64,000 bases of DNA, taken from assembly GCF_921294215.1 (NCBI RefSeq), contig NZ_CAKLDM010000002.1:248001-312000 (forward strand), given 5' to 3'. The position numbers and the translations under genes were made by a program. The DNA comes from Vibrio marisflavi CECT 7928 (lineage in GTDB: Bacteria; Pseudomonadota; Gammaproteobacteria; Enterobacterales; Vibrionaceae). Shown here piece after piece: positions 1-11,992 of this stretch. Every line of letters begins with the position of its first letter. Position 1 is the first letter of the stretch. The notes beneath the pieces are model-generated. The model was not told where the DNA came from, made no database searches, and saw only the letters and a program-made list of their open reading frames with translations.

Positions 1-2101
1 TCAGGAAGAAGAAGCTAAACGTAAAGCTGAAGAGGAGAGTCAGCGCAAGCTTGAAGAAGCTCGCGAAATGGCTGAGAAAAACAAAGAACGTTGGTCTGCT
101 GCTGAAAAGAAAAAGGGTGATATGGAAAATACAGATTACCATGTAACGACTTCACAATACGCTCGTGAAGCCGAAGATGAAGCAGACCGTCGTCAAGAAG
201 CACCTCGTCGTAAGAAGAAGAAAAAAGCTTCGAACGATCAAGACCAACGAAATGGTCGCAACCAACGTGGTGGTAGAGGTCAAAAAGGCAAATTGGCTAA
301 ACCGACCTCTATGCAACATGGTTTCGATAAAACAGCTACCGTTGCTAAACAAGATGTTGTTATCGGCGAAACCGTTGTTGTTTCTGAGCTAGCAAACAAG
401 ATGTCAGTGAAAGGTACTGAAGTCATCAAAGTGATGATGAAGATGGGTGCTATGGCAACTATCAACCAAGTCATTGACCAAGAAACTGCACAGCTAGTTG
501 CGGAAGAAATGGGCCACAAAGTTGTTCTACGTAAAGAGAACGAACTTGAAGAAGCGGTACTTTCTGATCGTGACCACGATGCTGAAGCAATTCACCGTGC
601 TCCTGTTGTTACTATCATGGGGCACGTTGACCACGGTAAGACATCAACACTTGACTACATTCGTCGTGCACACGTTGCATCTGGTGAAGCGGGCGGTATT
701 ACGCAGCACATCGGTGCATACCACGTTGAAACTGACAATGGCATGATTACCTTCCTTGATACTCCTGGACACGCAGCATTTACAGCGATGCGTGCACGTG
801 GTGCTCAAGCGACAGATATCGTTGTTCTTGTTGTTGCAGCTGACGATGGTGTGATGCCTCAAACAATCGAAGCGATTCAGCACGCGAAAGCAGCAGAAGT
901 ACCTCTGATTGTAGCGGTAAACAAAATTGATAAAGAAGATGCGAACCCAGACAACGTTAAGAATGAACTGGCGCAGTACGATGTAATTCCTGAAGAGTGG
1001 GGCGGTGACAACATGTTTGTTCACATCTCTGCAAAACAAGGTACTAACATCGAAGGTCTTCTAGAAGCGATTCTGCTTCAGTCTGAAGTACTAGAACTGA
1101 CTGCAGTTGCTGAGGGCATGGCATCAGGTGTAGTTGTTGAATCTCGCCTTGATAAAGGTCGCGGTCCTGTTGCAACAGTACTCGTTCAATCAGGTACTCT
1201 TCGTAAGGGTGATATCGTATTGTGTGGTCAAGAATATGGCCGTGTACGTGCGATGCGTGATGAGAATGGTAACGAAGTTGTTGAAGCTGGACCATCTATC
1301 CCTGTAGAGATCCTAGGTCTTTCTGGTGTGCCTTCTTCTGGTGATGAAGCGACTGTTGTACGTGATGAGCGTAAAGCGCGTGAAGTTGCTAACTACCGTC
1401 AAGGTAAATTCCGTGACGTTAAACTAGCACGCCAGCAAAAAGCGAAACTAGAGAACATGTTCTCTAACATGGCTGCGGGCGAAGTTGCTGAGCTTAATGT
1501 AGTACTGAAAGCAGACGTACAAGGTTCTGTTGAAGCAATCTCAGATTCACTATTGAAGCTTTCTACTGATGAAGTAAAAGTGAACATCGTTGGTTCTGGT
1601 GTTGGTGGTATTACAGAAACTGATGCAGTACTTGCAGCAGCTTCTAACGCAATCATTCTTGGCTTTAACGTACGTGCAGATGCAACAGCTCGTCGTACTA
1701 TTGAGGCTGAGAACCTAGACCTACGTTACTACTCAATCATCTACCAGTTGATTGACGAAGTGAAACAAGCAATGGGCGGTATGCTTGCTCCTGAATTCAA
1801 ACAAGAAATCAGTGGTCTTGCAGAAGTTCGTGACGTGTTCAAATCACCAAAACTTGGCGCAATTGCCGGTTGTATGGTTACTGAAGGTGTCATCAAGCGT
1901 AACAACCCAATTCGCGTACTGCGTGATAACGTTGTTATCTACGAAGGTGAGCTTGAGTCACTACGTCGCTTTAAAGACGATGTTCAAGAAGTGAAAAATG
2001 GCTACGAATGTGGTATCGGCGTTAAGAACTACAATGATGTTCGCGTTGGTGACCAAATTGAAGTATACGAAGTCATTGAAGTTAAACGTACTTTAGACTA
2101 A
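1..2101 (+). CDS. infB: Translation initiation factor IF-2 (5' end outside the window)
   Basis: IF-2 is the GTPase that brings fMet-tRNA to the 30S subunit and promotes 50S joining. The frame is open from base 2, so the gene is truncated at its N-terminus by the window edge. What remains starts in the highly charged Glu/Lys/Arg linker. It continues through the IF2 N-terminal-like domain and the G domain, where [13 protein letters not shown] and NKID are all visible, and then the beta-barrel and C-terminal fMet-tRNA-binding domains, ending in VKRTLD. It heads an infB-rbfA-truB operon; nusA would be expected upstream but cannot be seen. Identity is certain; only the start is missing. Confidence 0.98.
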   Translation, partial: QEEEAKRKAEEESQRKLEEAREMAEKNKERWSAAEKKKGDMENTDYHVTTSQYAREAEDEADRRQEAPRRKKKKKASNDQDQRNGRNQRGGRGQKGKLAKPTSMQHGFDKTATVAKQDVVIGETVVVSELANKMSVKGTEVIKVMMKMGAMATINQVIDQETAQLVAEEMGHKVVLRKENELEEAVLSDRDHDAEAIHRAPVVTIMGHVDHGKTSTLDYIRRAHVASGEAGGITQHIGAYHVETDNGMITFLDTPGHAAFTAMRARGAQATDIVVLVVAADDGVMPQTIEAIQHAKAAEVPLIVAVNKIDKEDANPDNVKNELAQYDVIPEEWGGDNMFVHISAKQGTNIEGLLEAILLQSEVLELTAVAEGMASGVVVESRLDKGRGPVATVLVQSGTLRKGDIVLCGQEYGRVRAMRDENGNEVVEAGPSIPVEILGLSGVPSSGDEATVVRDERKAREVANYRQGKFRDVKLARQQKAKLENMFSNMAAGEVAELNVVLKADVQGSVEAISDSLLKLSTDEVKVNIVGSGVGGITETDAVLAAASNAIILGFNVRADATARRTIEAENLDLRYYSIIYQLIDEVKQAMGGMLAPEFKQEISGLAEVRDVFKSPKLGAIAGCMVTEGVIKRNNPIRVLRDNVVIYEGELESLRRFKDDVQEVKNGYECGIGVKNYNDVRVGDQIEVYEVIEVKRTLD

Positions 2102-2137
2102 TTGACTGACATCATTTAATTGGTTGTTAAATACACC

Positions 2138-2167
2138 ATGGGGGGCTGGCTAGAACCATCCCCCCAT
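2138..2167 (+). terminator. G/C-run hairpin between infB and rbfA (attenuator or processing site)
   Basis: ATGGGGGG at 2138-2145 pairs with CCCCCCAT at 2160-2167, and an inner TGG/CCA pair extends the stem. The following bases, TCTTTCTATTG, are only moderately T-rich. The hairpin may therefore be a leaky terminator or an mRNA-stability or processing element that lowers rbfA/truB expression relative to infB. It lies 22 bases before the rbfA start. Confidence 0.55.
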
Positions 2168-2189
2168 TCTTTCTATTGTGAGAAAAGAA

Positions 2190-2612
2190 ATGTCAAAAGA
2201 ATTTAGCCGCACTCAGCGGGTATCCCAGCAGCTACAAAAAGAGCTAGCTATTCTCCTTCAACGTGAAGTGAGAGATTCACGTATTGGAATGGTCACTATC
2301 TCCGACGTTGAAGTATCAAGAGACTTAGCTTACGCCAAAGTTTTCGTCACTTTCCTATGCGTTGGTGAGCAAACACCACAAAGCTGTCTAAATGCACTAA
2401 AAGAGCATGAAAGTCATATTCGTATGATGCTAGGCAAGCGTATTCGTCTGCGCCTAACGCCAGAAATTCGCTTCCAATATGACAGCACTCTAGTTGAAGG
2501 TATGCGTATGTCTAACCTTGTAAGTGAAGTGTTGAGCGAAGACAAGCGTAAGCAAAAAGAAGCCGGCCGTGAAGACGAGCAACCGGGCTCTGAAGAGTCA
2601 GGAGAGGCATAA
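2190..2612 (+). CDS. rbfA: 30S ribosome-binding factor A
   Basis: RbfA is a KH-fold protein that assists late maturation of the 30S subunit and 16S rRNA 5'-end processing, notably in the cold. The protein is 140 residues if translation starts at the ATG of [10 protein letters not shown], which fits the family. An in-frame GTG at 2178 would add four residues and is less likely. The core carries the family pattern [17 protein letters not shown], and [15 protein letters not shown] near the end. The C-terminal tail is acidic and low-complexity, as is usual. The stop overlaps the truB start by one base (TAATG), indicating translational coupling. Confidence 0.96.
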   Translation: MSKEFSRTQRVSQQLQKELAILLQREVRDSRIGMVTISDVEVSRDLAYAKVFVTFLCVGEQTPQSCLNALKEHESHIRMMLGKRIRLRLTPEIRFQYDSTLVEGMRMSNLVSEVLSEDKRKQKEAGREDEQPGSEESGEA

Positions 2613-3547
2613 TGGCAAGACGTCGTAAAGGCCGTCCAGTCAATGGCATAGTATTGTTGGATAAGCCAACGGGTATTTCATCCAACGACGCTTTGCAAAA
2701 AGTTAAGCGTATCTACTTCGCCGAGAAAGCAGGCCATACTGGCGCACTTGATCCACTAGCAACAGGTATGTTGCCAATTTGTCTTGGTGAAGCAACTAAG
2801 TTTTCTCAGTTTTTATTAGATTCAGATAAGCGTTATGTTGTTGTTGCCAAGCTTGGTGAGCGCACAAACACCTCTGACTCTGATGGTGAAGTCGTTGAAA
2901 CTCGTGACGTTAACGTCACGAAAGAGCGCCTACTTGAGTGTATAGAAACTTTTAAGGGCGAGACTGACCAAGTACCATCAATGTTTTCTGCATTGAAATA
3001 TCAAGGTCGTCCGCTGTATGAATATGCTCGTGAGGGCATCGAGGTTCCTCGTGAAGCTCGCAAGATCACTGTTTATTCTATCGAACTACTTCGCTTTGAA
3101 GGTGATGAAGTTGAGATGGAAATTCATTGTTCTAAGGGTACCTATATCCGAACTATCACAGACGATCTTGGTGAGATGCTTGGTTGCGGTGCGCATGTTA
3201 CCTACCTACGTCGTACAGGTGTTGCCAATTATCCAGTCGAGAAAATGGTCACACTGGAACAGCTAGGTGCTCTCTTAGATCAAGCCAGAGAGCAAGAAAT
3301 CGAGCCTCGCTTATTACTTGACCCAATCCTGATGCCAATGGATACAGCAGTTGAGTCGCTACCTGAAGTAAACTTGATTCCAGAGCTAACAGACATGGTT
3401 CAACACGGCCAGCCTGTGCAGGTTTTTGGAGCGCCAAGTGAAGGTTTCGTTCGGATGACTTCTGGTGAAGAGCGTCAGTTTATCGGTGTTGCGGAAATCG
3501 ATGATGATGGCCGAATCGCGCCAAAACGATTGGTTGTATTTCGATAG
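2612..3547 (+). CDS. truB: tRNA pseudouridine(55) synthase
   Basis: TruB converts U55 of the T-arm of elongator tRNAs to pseudouridine and also acts as a tRNA-folding chaperone. The 311-residue protein starts [19 protein letters not shown]. It contains the catalytic-loop motif [14 protein letters not shown] with the nucleophilic Asp, then SKGTYIRT, and ends in a PUA-like domain (APKRLVVFR). It is the last gene of the infB-rbfA-truB operon and is followed by a strong terminator. In many gammaproteobacteria rpsO follows directly; here the next plus-strand ribosomal gene is about 30 kb away. Confidence 0.97.
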   Translation: MARRRKGRPVNGIVLLDKPTGISSNDALQKVKRIYFAEKAGHTGALDPLATGMLPICLGEATKFSQFLLDSDKRYVVVAKLGERTNTSDSDGEVVETRDVNVTKERLLECIETFKGETDQVPSMFSALKYQGRPLYEYAREGIEVPREARKITVYSIELLRFEGDEVEMEIHCSKGTYIRTITDDLGEMLGCGAHVTYLRRTGVANYPVEKMVTLEQLGALLDQAREQEIEPRLLLDPILMPMDTAVESLPEVNLIPELTDMVQHGQPVQVFGAPSEGFVRMTSGEERQFIGVAEIDDDGRIAPKRLVVFR

Positions 3548-3570
3548 TTGTACAATATTTTCCAAAAGCA

Positions 3571-3599
3571 AAAACCAAAGCCTAGGCTTTGGTTTTTTT
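3571..3599 (+). terminator. Rho-independent terminator of infB-rbfA-truB
   Basis: The stem AAAACCAAAG / CTTTGGTTTT encloses CCTAGG and is followed by an uninterrupted T7 run. It starts 23 bases after the truB stop. The A-rich 5' arm makes it partly bidirectional, so it may also serve the convergent DUF1499 gene. Confidence 0.85.
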
Positions 3600-3612
3600 A
3601 TGCTCTTTGTAG

Positions 3613-4077
3613 CTACTTCGAATAGTGTTTCACGAGATTGTCAGGATGAATTAGGTCGTTCTCAAGCAAAATTTTACGCAGTTCATCGGCTCGCTTACGA
3701 TTGACTCCAAAATCTGAATAACCAACTCGAGACTCAGAGCGAACCAATAGTTTTTCACCTTGTATTTCCAGTTCAAGATCGTCGACAAATCGCAGTATTT
3801 TCGTTGTACAAGTGATGTGTAAGTAATCATCGGTTTTACTGATTACTTTAGAGCGAGGCAAGGTTAATGCAGCGGCTTCAATTTGAACTATAGTAACGCC
3901 TTTTTTAAGTACATAAGGATCGAGTCTATACTCTTTGCGCAGATCCTGGGTGGAAACACAATTTGGCTTGTCTCCACAAGGTAGCTCCACACGACTTTTC
4001 ATATTGGCAACTCCTTGGCTGCAGCCAGAAATGGAAACAACAGCTAAAGTTAGTACTAGATAGTTTGTTTTAAGCAT
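3613..4077 (-). CDS. DUF1499-family lipoprotein
   Basis: The protein is 154 residues from the chosen ATG at 4077. That start gives a clean lipoprotein signal peptide, MLKTNYLVLTLAVVSISGC, with lipobox ISGC. A longer open frame to 4191 would bury this signal. The mature part carries the DUF1499 signatures CGDKPNCVSTQ and VRSESRVGYSDFGVNRKR. The function of this family is unknown; the protein probably sits in the cell envelope. It is convergent with truB and lies downstream of gltD on the same strand, but a terminator separates the two, so it is probably transcribed on its own. No convincing Shine-Dalgarno sequence is seen. Confidence 0.8.
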   Translation of the reverse strand: MLKTNYLVLTLAVVSISGCSQGVANMKSRVELPCGDKPNCVSTQDLRKEYRLDPYVLKKGVTIVQIEAAALTLPRSKVISKTDDYLHITCTTKILRFVDDLELEIQGEKLLVRSESRVGYSDFGVNRKRADELRKILLENDLIHPDNLVKHYSK

Positions 4078-4206
4078 ATTTGCGTAAGCTTTTACTTTAG
4101 AGTTGATGTAACCATAGCATTCGAGTCCGGTTAATAAAGTTAACGGCATCAAATGTGTTTGGAGTGTGTTTATTCGAAGGCAATTGAGCACAAAAATTTA
4201 AAAATG

Positions 4207-4230
4207 AAAAGGGCCTGAAAACAGGCCCTT
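4207..4230 (-). terminator. Terminator of the first gltBD operon
   Basis: A 10-bp perfect stem, AAAGGGCCTG / CAGGCCCTTT, has a four-base loop. On the minus strand it is followed by TCATTTTTAAATTTTT. It lies 25 bases after the gltD stop. Confidence 0.85.
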
Positions 4231-4254
4231 TACGTCTTGATTTGTAAGGCAGAG

Positions 4255-5667
<1,413 letters not shown>

Positions 5668-5690
5668 TTATTTCTGGCTCCTTCCAATTC

Positions 5691-8600
5691 TTACTGTGCT
5701 TGAACGCGCAGTTCAGCAGCGCTACGACTTTGGTGACCTAACAAGGTGTTAAGGTCAGCGGCTTTGGGCTTAACGAGGAAGAATTTAGGGATCCATTCAT
5801 CAAAGTTAGCCAGAATATCTTCCGCGTGAACTGAGCCTGTAAGCTCTAGGTGTTCGGCAATCAGTCCGCGTAAGTGTTCTTGGTGAATATTGAGTGATGA
5901 TAGCGATAGAGCTTCCACCGACTCATTATTCACGCGACCTTGGAAATCATCGTTCGCGTCAAGCACATAGGCAAATCCACCTGTCATTCCTGCGCCAAAG
6001 TTAACCCCTGTAGCGCCAAGAATCGCGACGATTCCGCCAGTCATGTATTCACAAGCATTGTCTCCCGCACCTTCAACAACGGCTATGCAGCCTGAGTTAC
6101 GTACACCAAAGCGTTCGCCAGCGGTACCAGAGGCAAATAGCTTACCGCCAGTCGCACCATACAGACAGGTGTTACCGATGATGGTCGCTTCGTTGCAATT
6201 GAAGGCAGTACCTAAGTGTGGCTTGATAACAATTTTGCCGCCGGCCATACCTTTGCCGACATAGTCATTTGCGTCACCAGTTAGATAGAGCTCAACGCCT
6301 CCCGCGTTCCATACACCAAAAGACTGGCCAGCCGTGCCTTGCAGCTGCAATTTGATTGGAGATGCAGCCATACCTTGATTGCCATAGCGCTTGGCGATTT
6401 CACCTGACAATCGAGCGCCGATCGAGCGGTCTGTGTTCAATACATCGTAGAACAGAGTGATTGACTCTTTATTTTCAATTGCCTGTTTTGCTTCGTCGAC
6501 TATCTTTTGATTGAGCTCCGCTTTATCAAACGGTGTGTTTGGCTGCGTCCAGTACATTGGGTGGTTGTCTGCAGAAACAGGTTTTTCCAAAATATGCGAT
6601 AAATCGAGTTTGCTCTGCTTGGCTGTTTTACCTTCTACAATTTCGAGTAGGTCAGTGCGGCCAATTAAATCAGTGAGCTTTTCAACCCCTAACTCAGATA
6701 GGTATTGACGTACTTCTTCAGCAAGGCCTGTGAAATAGTTAACGACCATTTCTGGCAAGCCTTTGAAGTATTCTTTACGCAGTTTTTCATCTTGAGTAGC
6801 AACACCAGTCGCACAGTTGTTTAGGTGACAAATGCGCAAGAATTTACAGCCAAGTGCAACCATAGGTGCCGTGCCGAAACCAAAGCTCTCTGCTCCTAAA
6901 ATGGCTGCTTTTACAACATCTAACCCTGTTTTCAAACCGCCATCCACTTGCAGGCGAATCTTATGACGTAGACCATTTGCAACCAATGCTTGTTGTGTTT
7001 CGGCTAAACCTAGTTCCCAAGGGCTACCAGCATATTTGACTGATGTTAGAGGGCTTGCTGCAGTACCACCATCGTAGCCGGAGATAGTGATTAAGTCGGC
7101 ATATGCTTTTGCAACGCCAGTCGCGATAGTACCAACACCCGGCTCGGAAACTAATTTAACCGATACGAGAGCATCTGGATTGACTTGCTTCAGATCGAAA
7201 ATCAGCTGCGCTAAATCTTCGATAGAATAAATGTCGTGATGTGGTGGTGGAGAGATGAGCGTGACACCTTGCACAGAGTAACGTAGTTTAGCAATCTCAG
7301 CCGTTACTTTGTGTCCTGGAAGTTGGCCACCTTCACCGGGTTTTGCCCCTTGTGCAACTTTTATTTGTAGGACATCGGCATTGGTTAGGTAATGCGGAGT
7401 CACTCCAAAGCGGCCGGAAGCAATTTGTTTGATTTTAGAGTTTCGATTGGTGCCAAATCGGCGTTTATCTTCGCCGCCTTCACCAGAGTTTGAATAGCCG
7501 CCAAGTTTGTTCATCGCGATAGCTAATGCTTCGTGCGCTTCTGGGCTCAATGCTCCAATAGACATTGCAGCAGTGTCAAAGCGTTTGAACAGTTCAGACT
7601 TTGGCTCAACTTTCTCTATTTGAAGCGTTTTAGATGGTTTTTTCAGTGCCATTAAATCGCGCAGCGTTGCCGCTGGCCTAGAGTTCACTTCTTCTGCGAA
7701 CGTTGCATAGTCTTGGCCTTCACCTGATTTTACGGCTTTTTGCAGACTGCTCACTACATATGGGTTATATGCATGGTATTCACCATCATGAACATACTTC
7801 AGTAGGCCGCCATGCTCAATTGGCTTACGTTTCGCCCAAGCTTTTCTGGATAGATTAAATAAGTCTTGTTGGAAGTCGTCAAAGCTTGCACCTTGGATTC
7901 TTGTAGCGACACCCTTAAAGCATAAATCCACCACATCTTGGTGCAAGCCAACTGCTTCAAATAGTTGAGAGCATCGATAAGAAGCAATAGTAGATATGCC
8001 CATTTTTGACATGATCTTGTACAGGCCTTTATTGATGCCGAACTGATAGTTTTGCATCACGTCGCGGTAGTTTTTACTGATCGCACCATCATCAACTAAT
8101 TTGCCTAGTGTTTCGTAGGCAAGATACGGATAGACCGCAGTTGCTCCAAAGCCAAGTAATACAGCAAACTGATGAGGATCTCGAGCTGTTGCTGTTTCAA
8201 CAATAATGTTGGCATCGCAGCGAAGGTTGGCGTTGATTAAACGTGTTTGCACTGCGCCCACAGCCATCGCAGCTGGGATCGGTAGTTTCCCTTTGCATAG
8301 AGCTCGGTCAGAAAGTACAACTAATACAGTGCCTTCTCTAACGACCTGTTCAGCTTCACTACAAAGTGATTCAATAGCTTGTTTTAGCGTGGTGGTGTTT
8401 GGGTCGTAGCTGATATCGACGATCGTATTGCGGTAATGTTCATCACTCAACTCAAGCAACTGCTGCATATCTGAGTAGAGTAGTACAGGGGAATCAAAGG
8501 TAACTCGGTTGGCGTGTCCATCTGTTTCACAGAAGACATTCATTTCTTGTCCAACACTGGTCGCTAAAGACATTACGTGCTTTTCTCGCAATGGATCGAT

Positions 8601-10151
8601 CGGCGGATTGGTTACCTGAGCGAACTTCTGGCGGAAGTAATCTGTGACCAAGCGTTCTTTGGAGGACAGTACAGCCATTGGGGTATCATCACCCATTGAA
8701 CCAGTTGCTTCTTGGCCCATGTCACCCAAAATACGCAACACCTGATCGACTTCCTCGTTCGACATTGCGAACTGCTTTTGATAAGTCTTAAGTAAATCTT
8801 CATCGAAGTTGCGTTCGCCGACTACTTCATCTGCGAGCTCAGAAAATGGCGTGAGTTTGTGAACGTTATTTTCCATCCAAGTTTTGTATGGATGACGCTC
8901 TTTTAGGTCGTTATCAATTTCGCTTGATTGCCAGAGCTTGCCTTCGTGTGTATCAATCACAAGCAGCTCACCCGGTCCAACGCGGCCTTTCTCTGCGACT
9001 TCATCCGGCGCGTAATCCCAGATGCCGACTTCAGATGCAAGGGTAATAAGCTTATCTTTAGTCACCACATATCGAGCAGGACGCAAGCCATTTCGGTCTA
9101 AATTACAAGCAGCGTAACGGCCATCGGATAGTACAATACCAGCAGGGCCATCCCAAGGTTCCATGTGCTTTGAGTTAAAGTCATAGAATGCACGTAACTC
9201 AGGATCCATGTCAGGGTGATTTTGCCATGCTGGAGGTACAAGCATTCGCATTGCGCGGAAGATGTCCATGCCTCCGGCCAAAAATAGATCCAACATGTTG
9301 TCTAGGCTAGATGAATCTGATCCTGTTTCGTTAACGAACGGTGCCGCGGTTTGTAAGTCTGGTAGAAGTGGAGAGGAAAATTTATAAGCCCTTGCTCTGG
9401 CCCATTGTCTATTGCCTTCAATAGTATTGATTTCACCGTTGTGAGCTAAGTATCGGAAGGGTTGAGCGAGTGGCCAGCGAGGTTGTGTGTTAGTAGAGAA
9501 GCGTTGATGGAAAAGGCATATGGAAGACTCCATCCTGAGATCCGCCAAATCCAGATAAAATCGCGGCAAATCCGCTGGCATACACAACCCTTTATAGATG
9601 ATAACTTGGGTTGATAAGCTGCAGATATAGAAGTCATCATCGAGAATCTGCTTTTCTATCCTGCGTCTCGCAATATATAAACGCCTTTCAATATCTCTTT
9701 CGAGCCATCCAGCAGGAGCAGAAATAAAGACTTGCTGAATATTCGGTAGTGAGTCTCGTGCGATAGGGCCAAGAACGTCAGGGTTGGTAGGAACGGTTCT
9801 CCAGCCTGCAACGTTAAGGGTTTCTTTACCCAGTTCAGAGTTGATAATCTCTTGTGACTTTTGAGCTTTGGTTGAGTCTTGGCTCAAAAATATCATTCCG
9901 ACAGCATACTGTTTACTTAGGTTGAAGCTTTCATTTTCAGCAACCAATCGCATGTAAGAGTCTGGTTTCTGAAGCAGTAAACCACAACCATCTCCAGTTT
10001 TTCCGTCGGCGGCAATACCACCACGGTGAGTCATGCGATCAAGTGCCGAAATTGCTGTACGAACGAGCTTATGGCTTGGTTCGCCTTCCATATGGGCAAT
10101 CAAACCGAATCCACAATTGTCTTTCTCAAGCTGAGGATCGTAAAGCGCCAT
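5691..10151 (-). CDS. gltB: Glutamate synthase large subunit, copy 1 (proteobacterial type)
   Basis: The 1486-residue protein has the E. coli-like start [20 protein letters not shown]. Cys13 is the expected N-terminal nucleophile of the glutaminase domain after removal of a 12-residue propeptide. The class-II amidotransferase domain occupies about the first 430 residues. It is followed by the central domain, the FMN-binding synthase domain ([28 protein letters not shown]), the 3Fe-4S ligands in [12 protein letters not shown], and the C-terminal Gly-rich repeat domain. It forms an operon with the gltD downstream. A Shine-Dalgarno-like GGGAG precedes the start. The promoter region carries direct repeats and a dyad, described separately. 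Confidence 0.97.
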   Translation of the reverse strand: MALYDPQLEKDNCGFGLIAHMEGEPSHKLVRTAISALDRMTHRGGIAADGKTGDGCGLLLQKPDSYMRLVAENESFNLSKQYAVGMIFLSQDSTKAQKSQEIINSELGKETLNVAGWRTVPTNPDVLGPIARDSLPNIQQVFISAPAGWLERDIERRLYIARRRIEKQILDDDFYICSLSTQVIIYKGLCMPADLPRFYLDLADLRMESSICLFHQRFSTNTQPRWPLAQPFRYLAHNGEINTIEGNRQWARARAYKFSSPLLPDLQTAAPFVNETGSDSSSLDNMLDLFLAGGMDIFRAMRMLVPPAWQNHPDMDPELRAFYDFNSKHMEPWDGPAGIVLSDGRYAACNLDRNGLRPARYVVTKDKLITLASEVGIWDYAPDEVAEKGRVGPGELLVIDTHEGKLWQSSEIDNDLKERHPYKTWMENNVHKLTPFSELADEVVGERNFDEDLLKTYQKQFAMSNEEVDQVLRILGDMGQEATGSMGDDTPMAVLSSKERLVTDYFRQKFAQVTNPPIDPLREKHVMSLATSVGQEMNVFCETDGHANRVTFDSPVLLYSDMQQLLELSDEHYRNTIVDISYDPNTTTLKQAIESLCSEAEQVVREGTVLVVLSDRALCKGKLPIPAAMAVGAVQTRLINANLRCDANIIVETATARDPHQFAVLLGFGATAVYPYLAYETLGKLVDDGAISKNYRDVMQNYQFGINKGLYKIMSKMGISTIASYRCSQLFEAVGLHQDVVDLCFKGVATRIQGASFDDFQQDLFNLSRKAWAKRKPIEHGGLLKYVHDGEYHAYNPYVVSSLQKAVKSGEGQDYATFAEEVNSRPAATLRDLMALKKPSKTLQIEKVEPKSELFKRFDTAAMSIGALSPEAHEALAIAMNKLGGYSNSGEGGEDKRRFGTNRNSKIKQIASGRFGVTPHYLTNADVLQIKVAQGAKPGEGGQLPGHKVTAEIAKLRYSVQGVTLISPPPHHDIYSIEDLAQLIFDLKQVNPDALVSVKLVSEPGVGTIATGVAKAYADLITISGYDGGTAASPLTSVKYAGSPWELGLAETQQALVANGLRHKIRLQVDGGLKTGLDVVKAAILGAESFGFGTAPMVALGCKFLRICHLNNCATGVATQDEKLRKEYFKGLPEMVVNYFTGLAEEVRQYLSELGVEKLTDLIGRTDLLEIVEGKTAKQSKLDLSHILEKPVSADNHPMYWTQPNTPFDKAELNQKIVDEAKQAIENKESITLFYDVLNTDRSIGARLSGEIAKRYGNQGMAASPIKLQLQGTAGQSFGVWNAGGVELYLTGDANDYVGKGMAGGKIVIKPHLGTAFNCNEATIIGNTCLYGATGGKLFASGTAGERFGVRNSGCIAVVEGAGDNACEYMTGGIVAILGATGVNFGAGMTGGFAYVLDANDDFQGRVNNESVEALSLSSLNIHQEHLRGLIAEHLELTGSVHAEDILANFDEWIPKFFLVKPKAADLNTLLGHQSRSAAELRVQAQ

Positions 10152-10430
10152 TGCAATTCTCCCTGTAATTTTCTGTCTACCAGACAGTAAAATGGATAAT
10201 TATAATAATTGTTTATTTTTGACTAACTATTCATATTTTTTGACTAAAACGTTGCTTTAATCGCAAGGTCATTTTTAAGCCGAAATTACAAGCTAAAGGT
10301 TATTGTGAAAAAGGTCAAGTTATCGGGACAAAATGGCTGAACCGAAAAACTTATCATGTTATGGCATTGAAGGTGATAAATAACAGAGGGTTGCGTAGCT
10401 GGGTTTATTGGAACTGAGGCGAGCTAACTA
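10152..10430 (-). promoter_or_regulatory. Upstream regulatory region of gltB copy 1
   Basis: This gene-free stretch drives gltB copy 1 leftward. On the minus strand there is a perfect -10 TATAAT (plus-strand 10199-10204). Two direct repeats TTAGTCAAAAA lie at 10237-10247 and 10216-10226, exactly 21 bp apart, the proximal one covering the -35 position. A perfect dyad CTGTCT-ACC-AGACAG lies at 10173-10187, just inside the predicted transcript and 21 bases from the start codon. The regulator is not identifiable from sequence. No credible coding frame is present. Confidence 0.6.
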
Positions 10431-10436
10431 AAAAAA

Positions 10437-10457
10437 GGGCCAGCGTTTATACTGGCC
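10437..10457 (-). terminator. Terminator of the second gltBD operon
   Basis: The stem GGCCAG / CTGGCC (10438-10443 with 10452-10457) is followed on the minus strand by CTTTTTTTAGTTAG. It lies about 65 bases beyond the stop of gltD copy 2 and isolates the two GOGAT operons. Confidence 0.8.
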
Positions 10458-10522
10458 AAAACTGTTAAGAAGGAACTAGTGATTTAATTTGTAGTGAATA
10501 ATTCGTTAAATGATAAGTGGGG

Positions 10523-11992
10523 CTACACGGACATCATTAGAGAATCAGCCTTTGCTTCTAAATTGGAGTTACCCATTAGATAAGCGTCAATGTCAATGGC
10601 GCACTCTCTGCCTTCATTGATGCAACGAACAACCAGCGATTGCCCGGTTCGCATATCTCCTGCCGCGAATACTCCCGGCTGGTTGGTACTGAAGCCACTT
10701 GTAGCAACGTTACCTCTTTCATCAAGCTCAATATCGAGTTGCGCGAGTACTCCTTGAGGTTCCGGGTGTAAAAAACCCATTGCAAGGAAAGCCATATCGC
10801 AAGGAATTACTCTCTCACTATTTGCGACTTCCTCGAACCTTGGACGTTCATCAGCCTTTGCTTCATGCCAAATAATATCAGCAATACGAATACCGGTTAG
10901 TTCGCCTTTTTCGTTGCCAACAAACTCCTTGGTAAGAATATTCCACTGTCGTTGGCAGCCTTCTTCATGAGATGTAGAAGTACGCAATATCATTGGGTAC
11001 TGTGGCCAAGGCATATTGGCAGGTCGCGCTTCCGGTGGCATTGGCATGATTTCAACTTGAGTGACACTTGCAGCGCCGTGACGATTGGAAGTGCCGACGC
11101 AGTCCGAACCGGTATCTCCGCCACCGATAACAACAACGTGTTTTCCTGCCGCATGTATTTCTTCAGACTTCAGGTCCATATTGTTCGCTCTGCGATTGTT
11201 TTGAGCGAGAAATTGCATTGCGAAGTGAACGCCTTTTAGATCGCGACCTTGAACAGGCAAATCACGAGGTACAGTTGAGCCGCCAGTGAGTAAGATTGCA
11301 TCGTACTCCTGATTGAGTTGTTGAGCGTTGATGGTTACACCAACATGTTGGTTAACCTTAAAATCGATGCCTGCTTGTTCCATCATATTAATTTTACGGT
11401 CAATGACTTCCATATTGAGCTTAAAGTCGGGAATGCCAAAACGGAGCAAACCACCCACTTTTTCATCTCGCTCAAAGACAGTAACATTGTGTCCCGCACT
11501 ATTTAGTTGTTCTGCTGCAGCAAGCCCTGCTGGACCTGAGCCAACAATGGCAACTTTCTTGCCAGTGCGAGAGCGTGGCGCTTTTGGTTTGGCATAGCCA
11601 TTTTGGTACGCTTTTTCCACTATGGTTTTTTCGATGTTGCAAATTGTGATTGGATCTTGGTTGATGCCTAATACACAAGCACTTTCACAAGGAGCTGGAC
11701 ATACTCGCCCGGTAAACTCAGGAAAATTATTGGTAGAACTAAGAATATTCCACGCCTCTTCCCAGCTATCGCGATATACGGCGTCGTTAAACTCTGGAAT
11801 GATGTTACCAATTGGACAGCCGTTGTGACAAAACGGTACGCCACAATCCATGCAGCGGGACGCTTGAGTATTTACCTTATCGCCAAACTCTTGGTTTAGG
11901 ACAAACTCTTTATTGTTTTTGATACGCTCTGCCGGTTCGATTTTCCCCGGCAGTTCGCGGCCATGTTCTAGAAACCCAGTTGCTTTACCCAT
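10523..11992 (-). CDS. gltD: Glutamate synthase small subunit, copy 2
   Basis: This is a second GOGAT small subunit of 489 residues. It starts MGKATGFLEHGRELPGK, the form found in the Bacillus, actinobacterial and plant-type GltD proteins. It has the cysteine clusters CMDCGVPFCHNGCP and CGxVCPAPCESAC-type, an FAD site ([17 protein letters not shown]) and an NADPH site (VVVIGGGDTGSDCVG). It is clearly a different subfamily from the copy at 4255-5667, not a recent duplicate. Its ATG overlaps the gltB copy 2 stop by one base, indicating coupling. Confidence 0.94.
   Translation of the reverse strand: MGKATGFLEHGRELPGKIEPAERIKNNKEFVLNQEFGDKVNTQASRCMDCGVPFCHNGCPIGNIIPEFNDAVYRDSWEEAWNILSSTNNFPEFTGRVCPAPCESACVLGINQDPITICNIEKTIVEKAYQNGYAKPKAPRSRTGKKVAIVGSGPAGLAAAEQLNSAGHNVTVFERDEKVGGLLRFGIPDFKLNMEVIDRKINMMEQAGIDFKVNQHVGVTINAQQLNQEYDAILLTGGSTVPRDLPVQGRDLKGVHFAMQFLAQNNRRANNMDLKSEEIHAAGKHVVVIGGGDTGSDCVGTSNRHGAASVTQVEIMPMPPEARPANMPWPQYPMILRTSTSHEEGCQRQWNILTKEFVGNEKGELTGIRIADIIWHEAKADERPRFEEVANSERVIPCDMAFLAMGFLHPEPQGVLAQLDIELDERGNVATSGFSTNQPGVFAAGDMRTGQSLVVRCINEGRECAIDIDAYLMGNSNLEAKADSLMMSV

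Noticed and set aside
4078..4191. N-terminal extension of the DUF1499 lipoprotein
   Set aside because: It would place the lipoprotein signal peptide and lipobox internally.
10331..10381. 16-codon frame starting MAEPKNLSC between the gltBD operons
   Set aside because: Too short, no amino-acid bias of a leader peptide, and no terminator on its strand.
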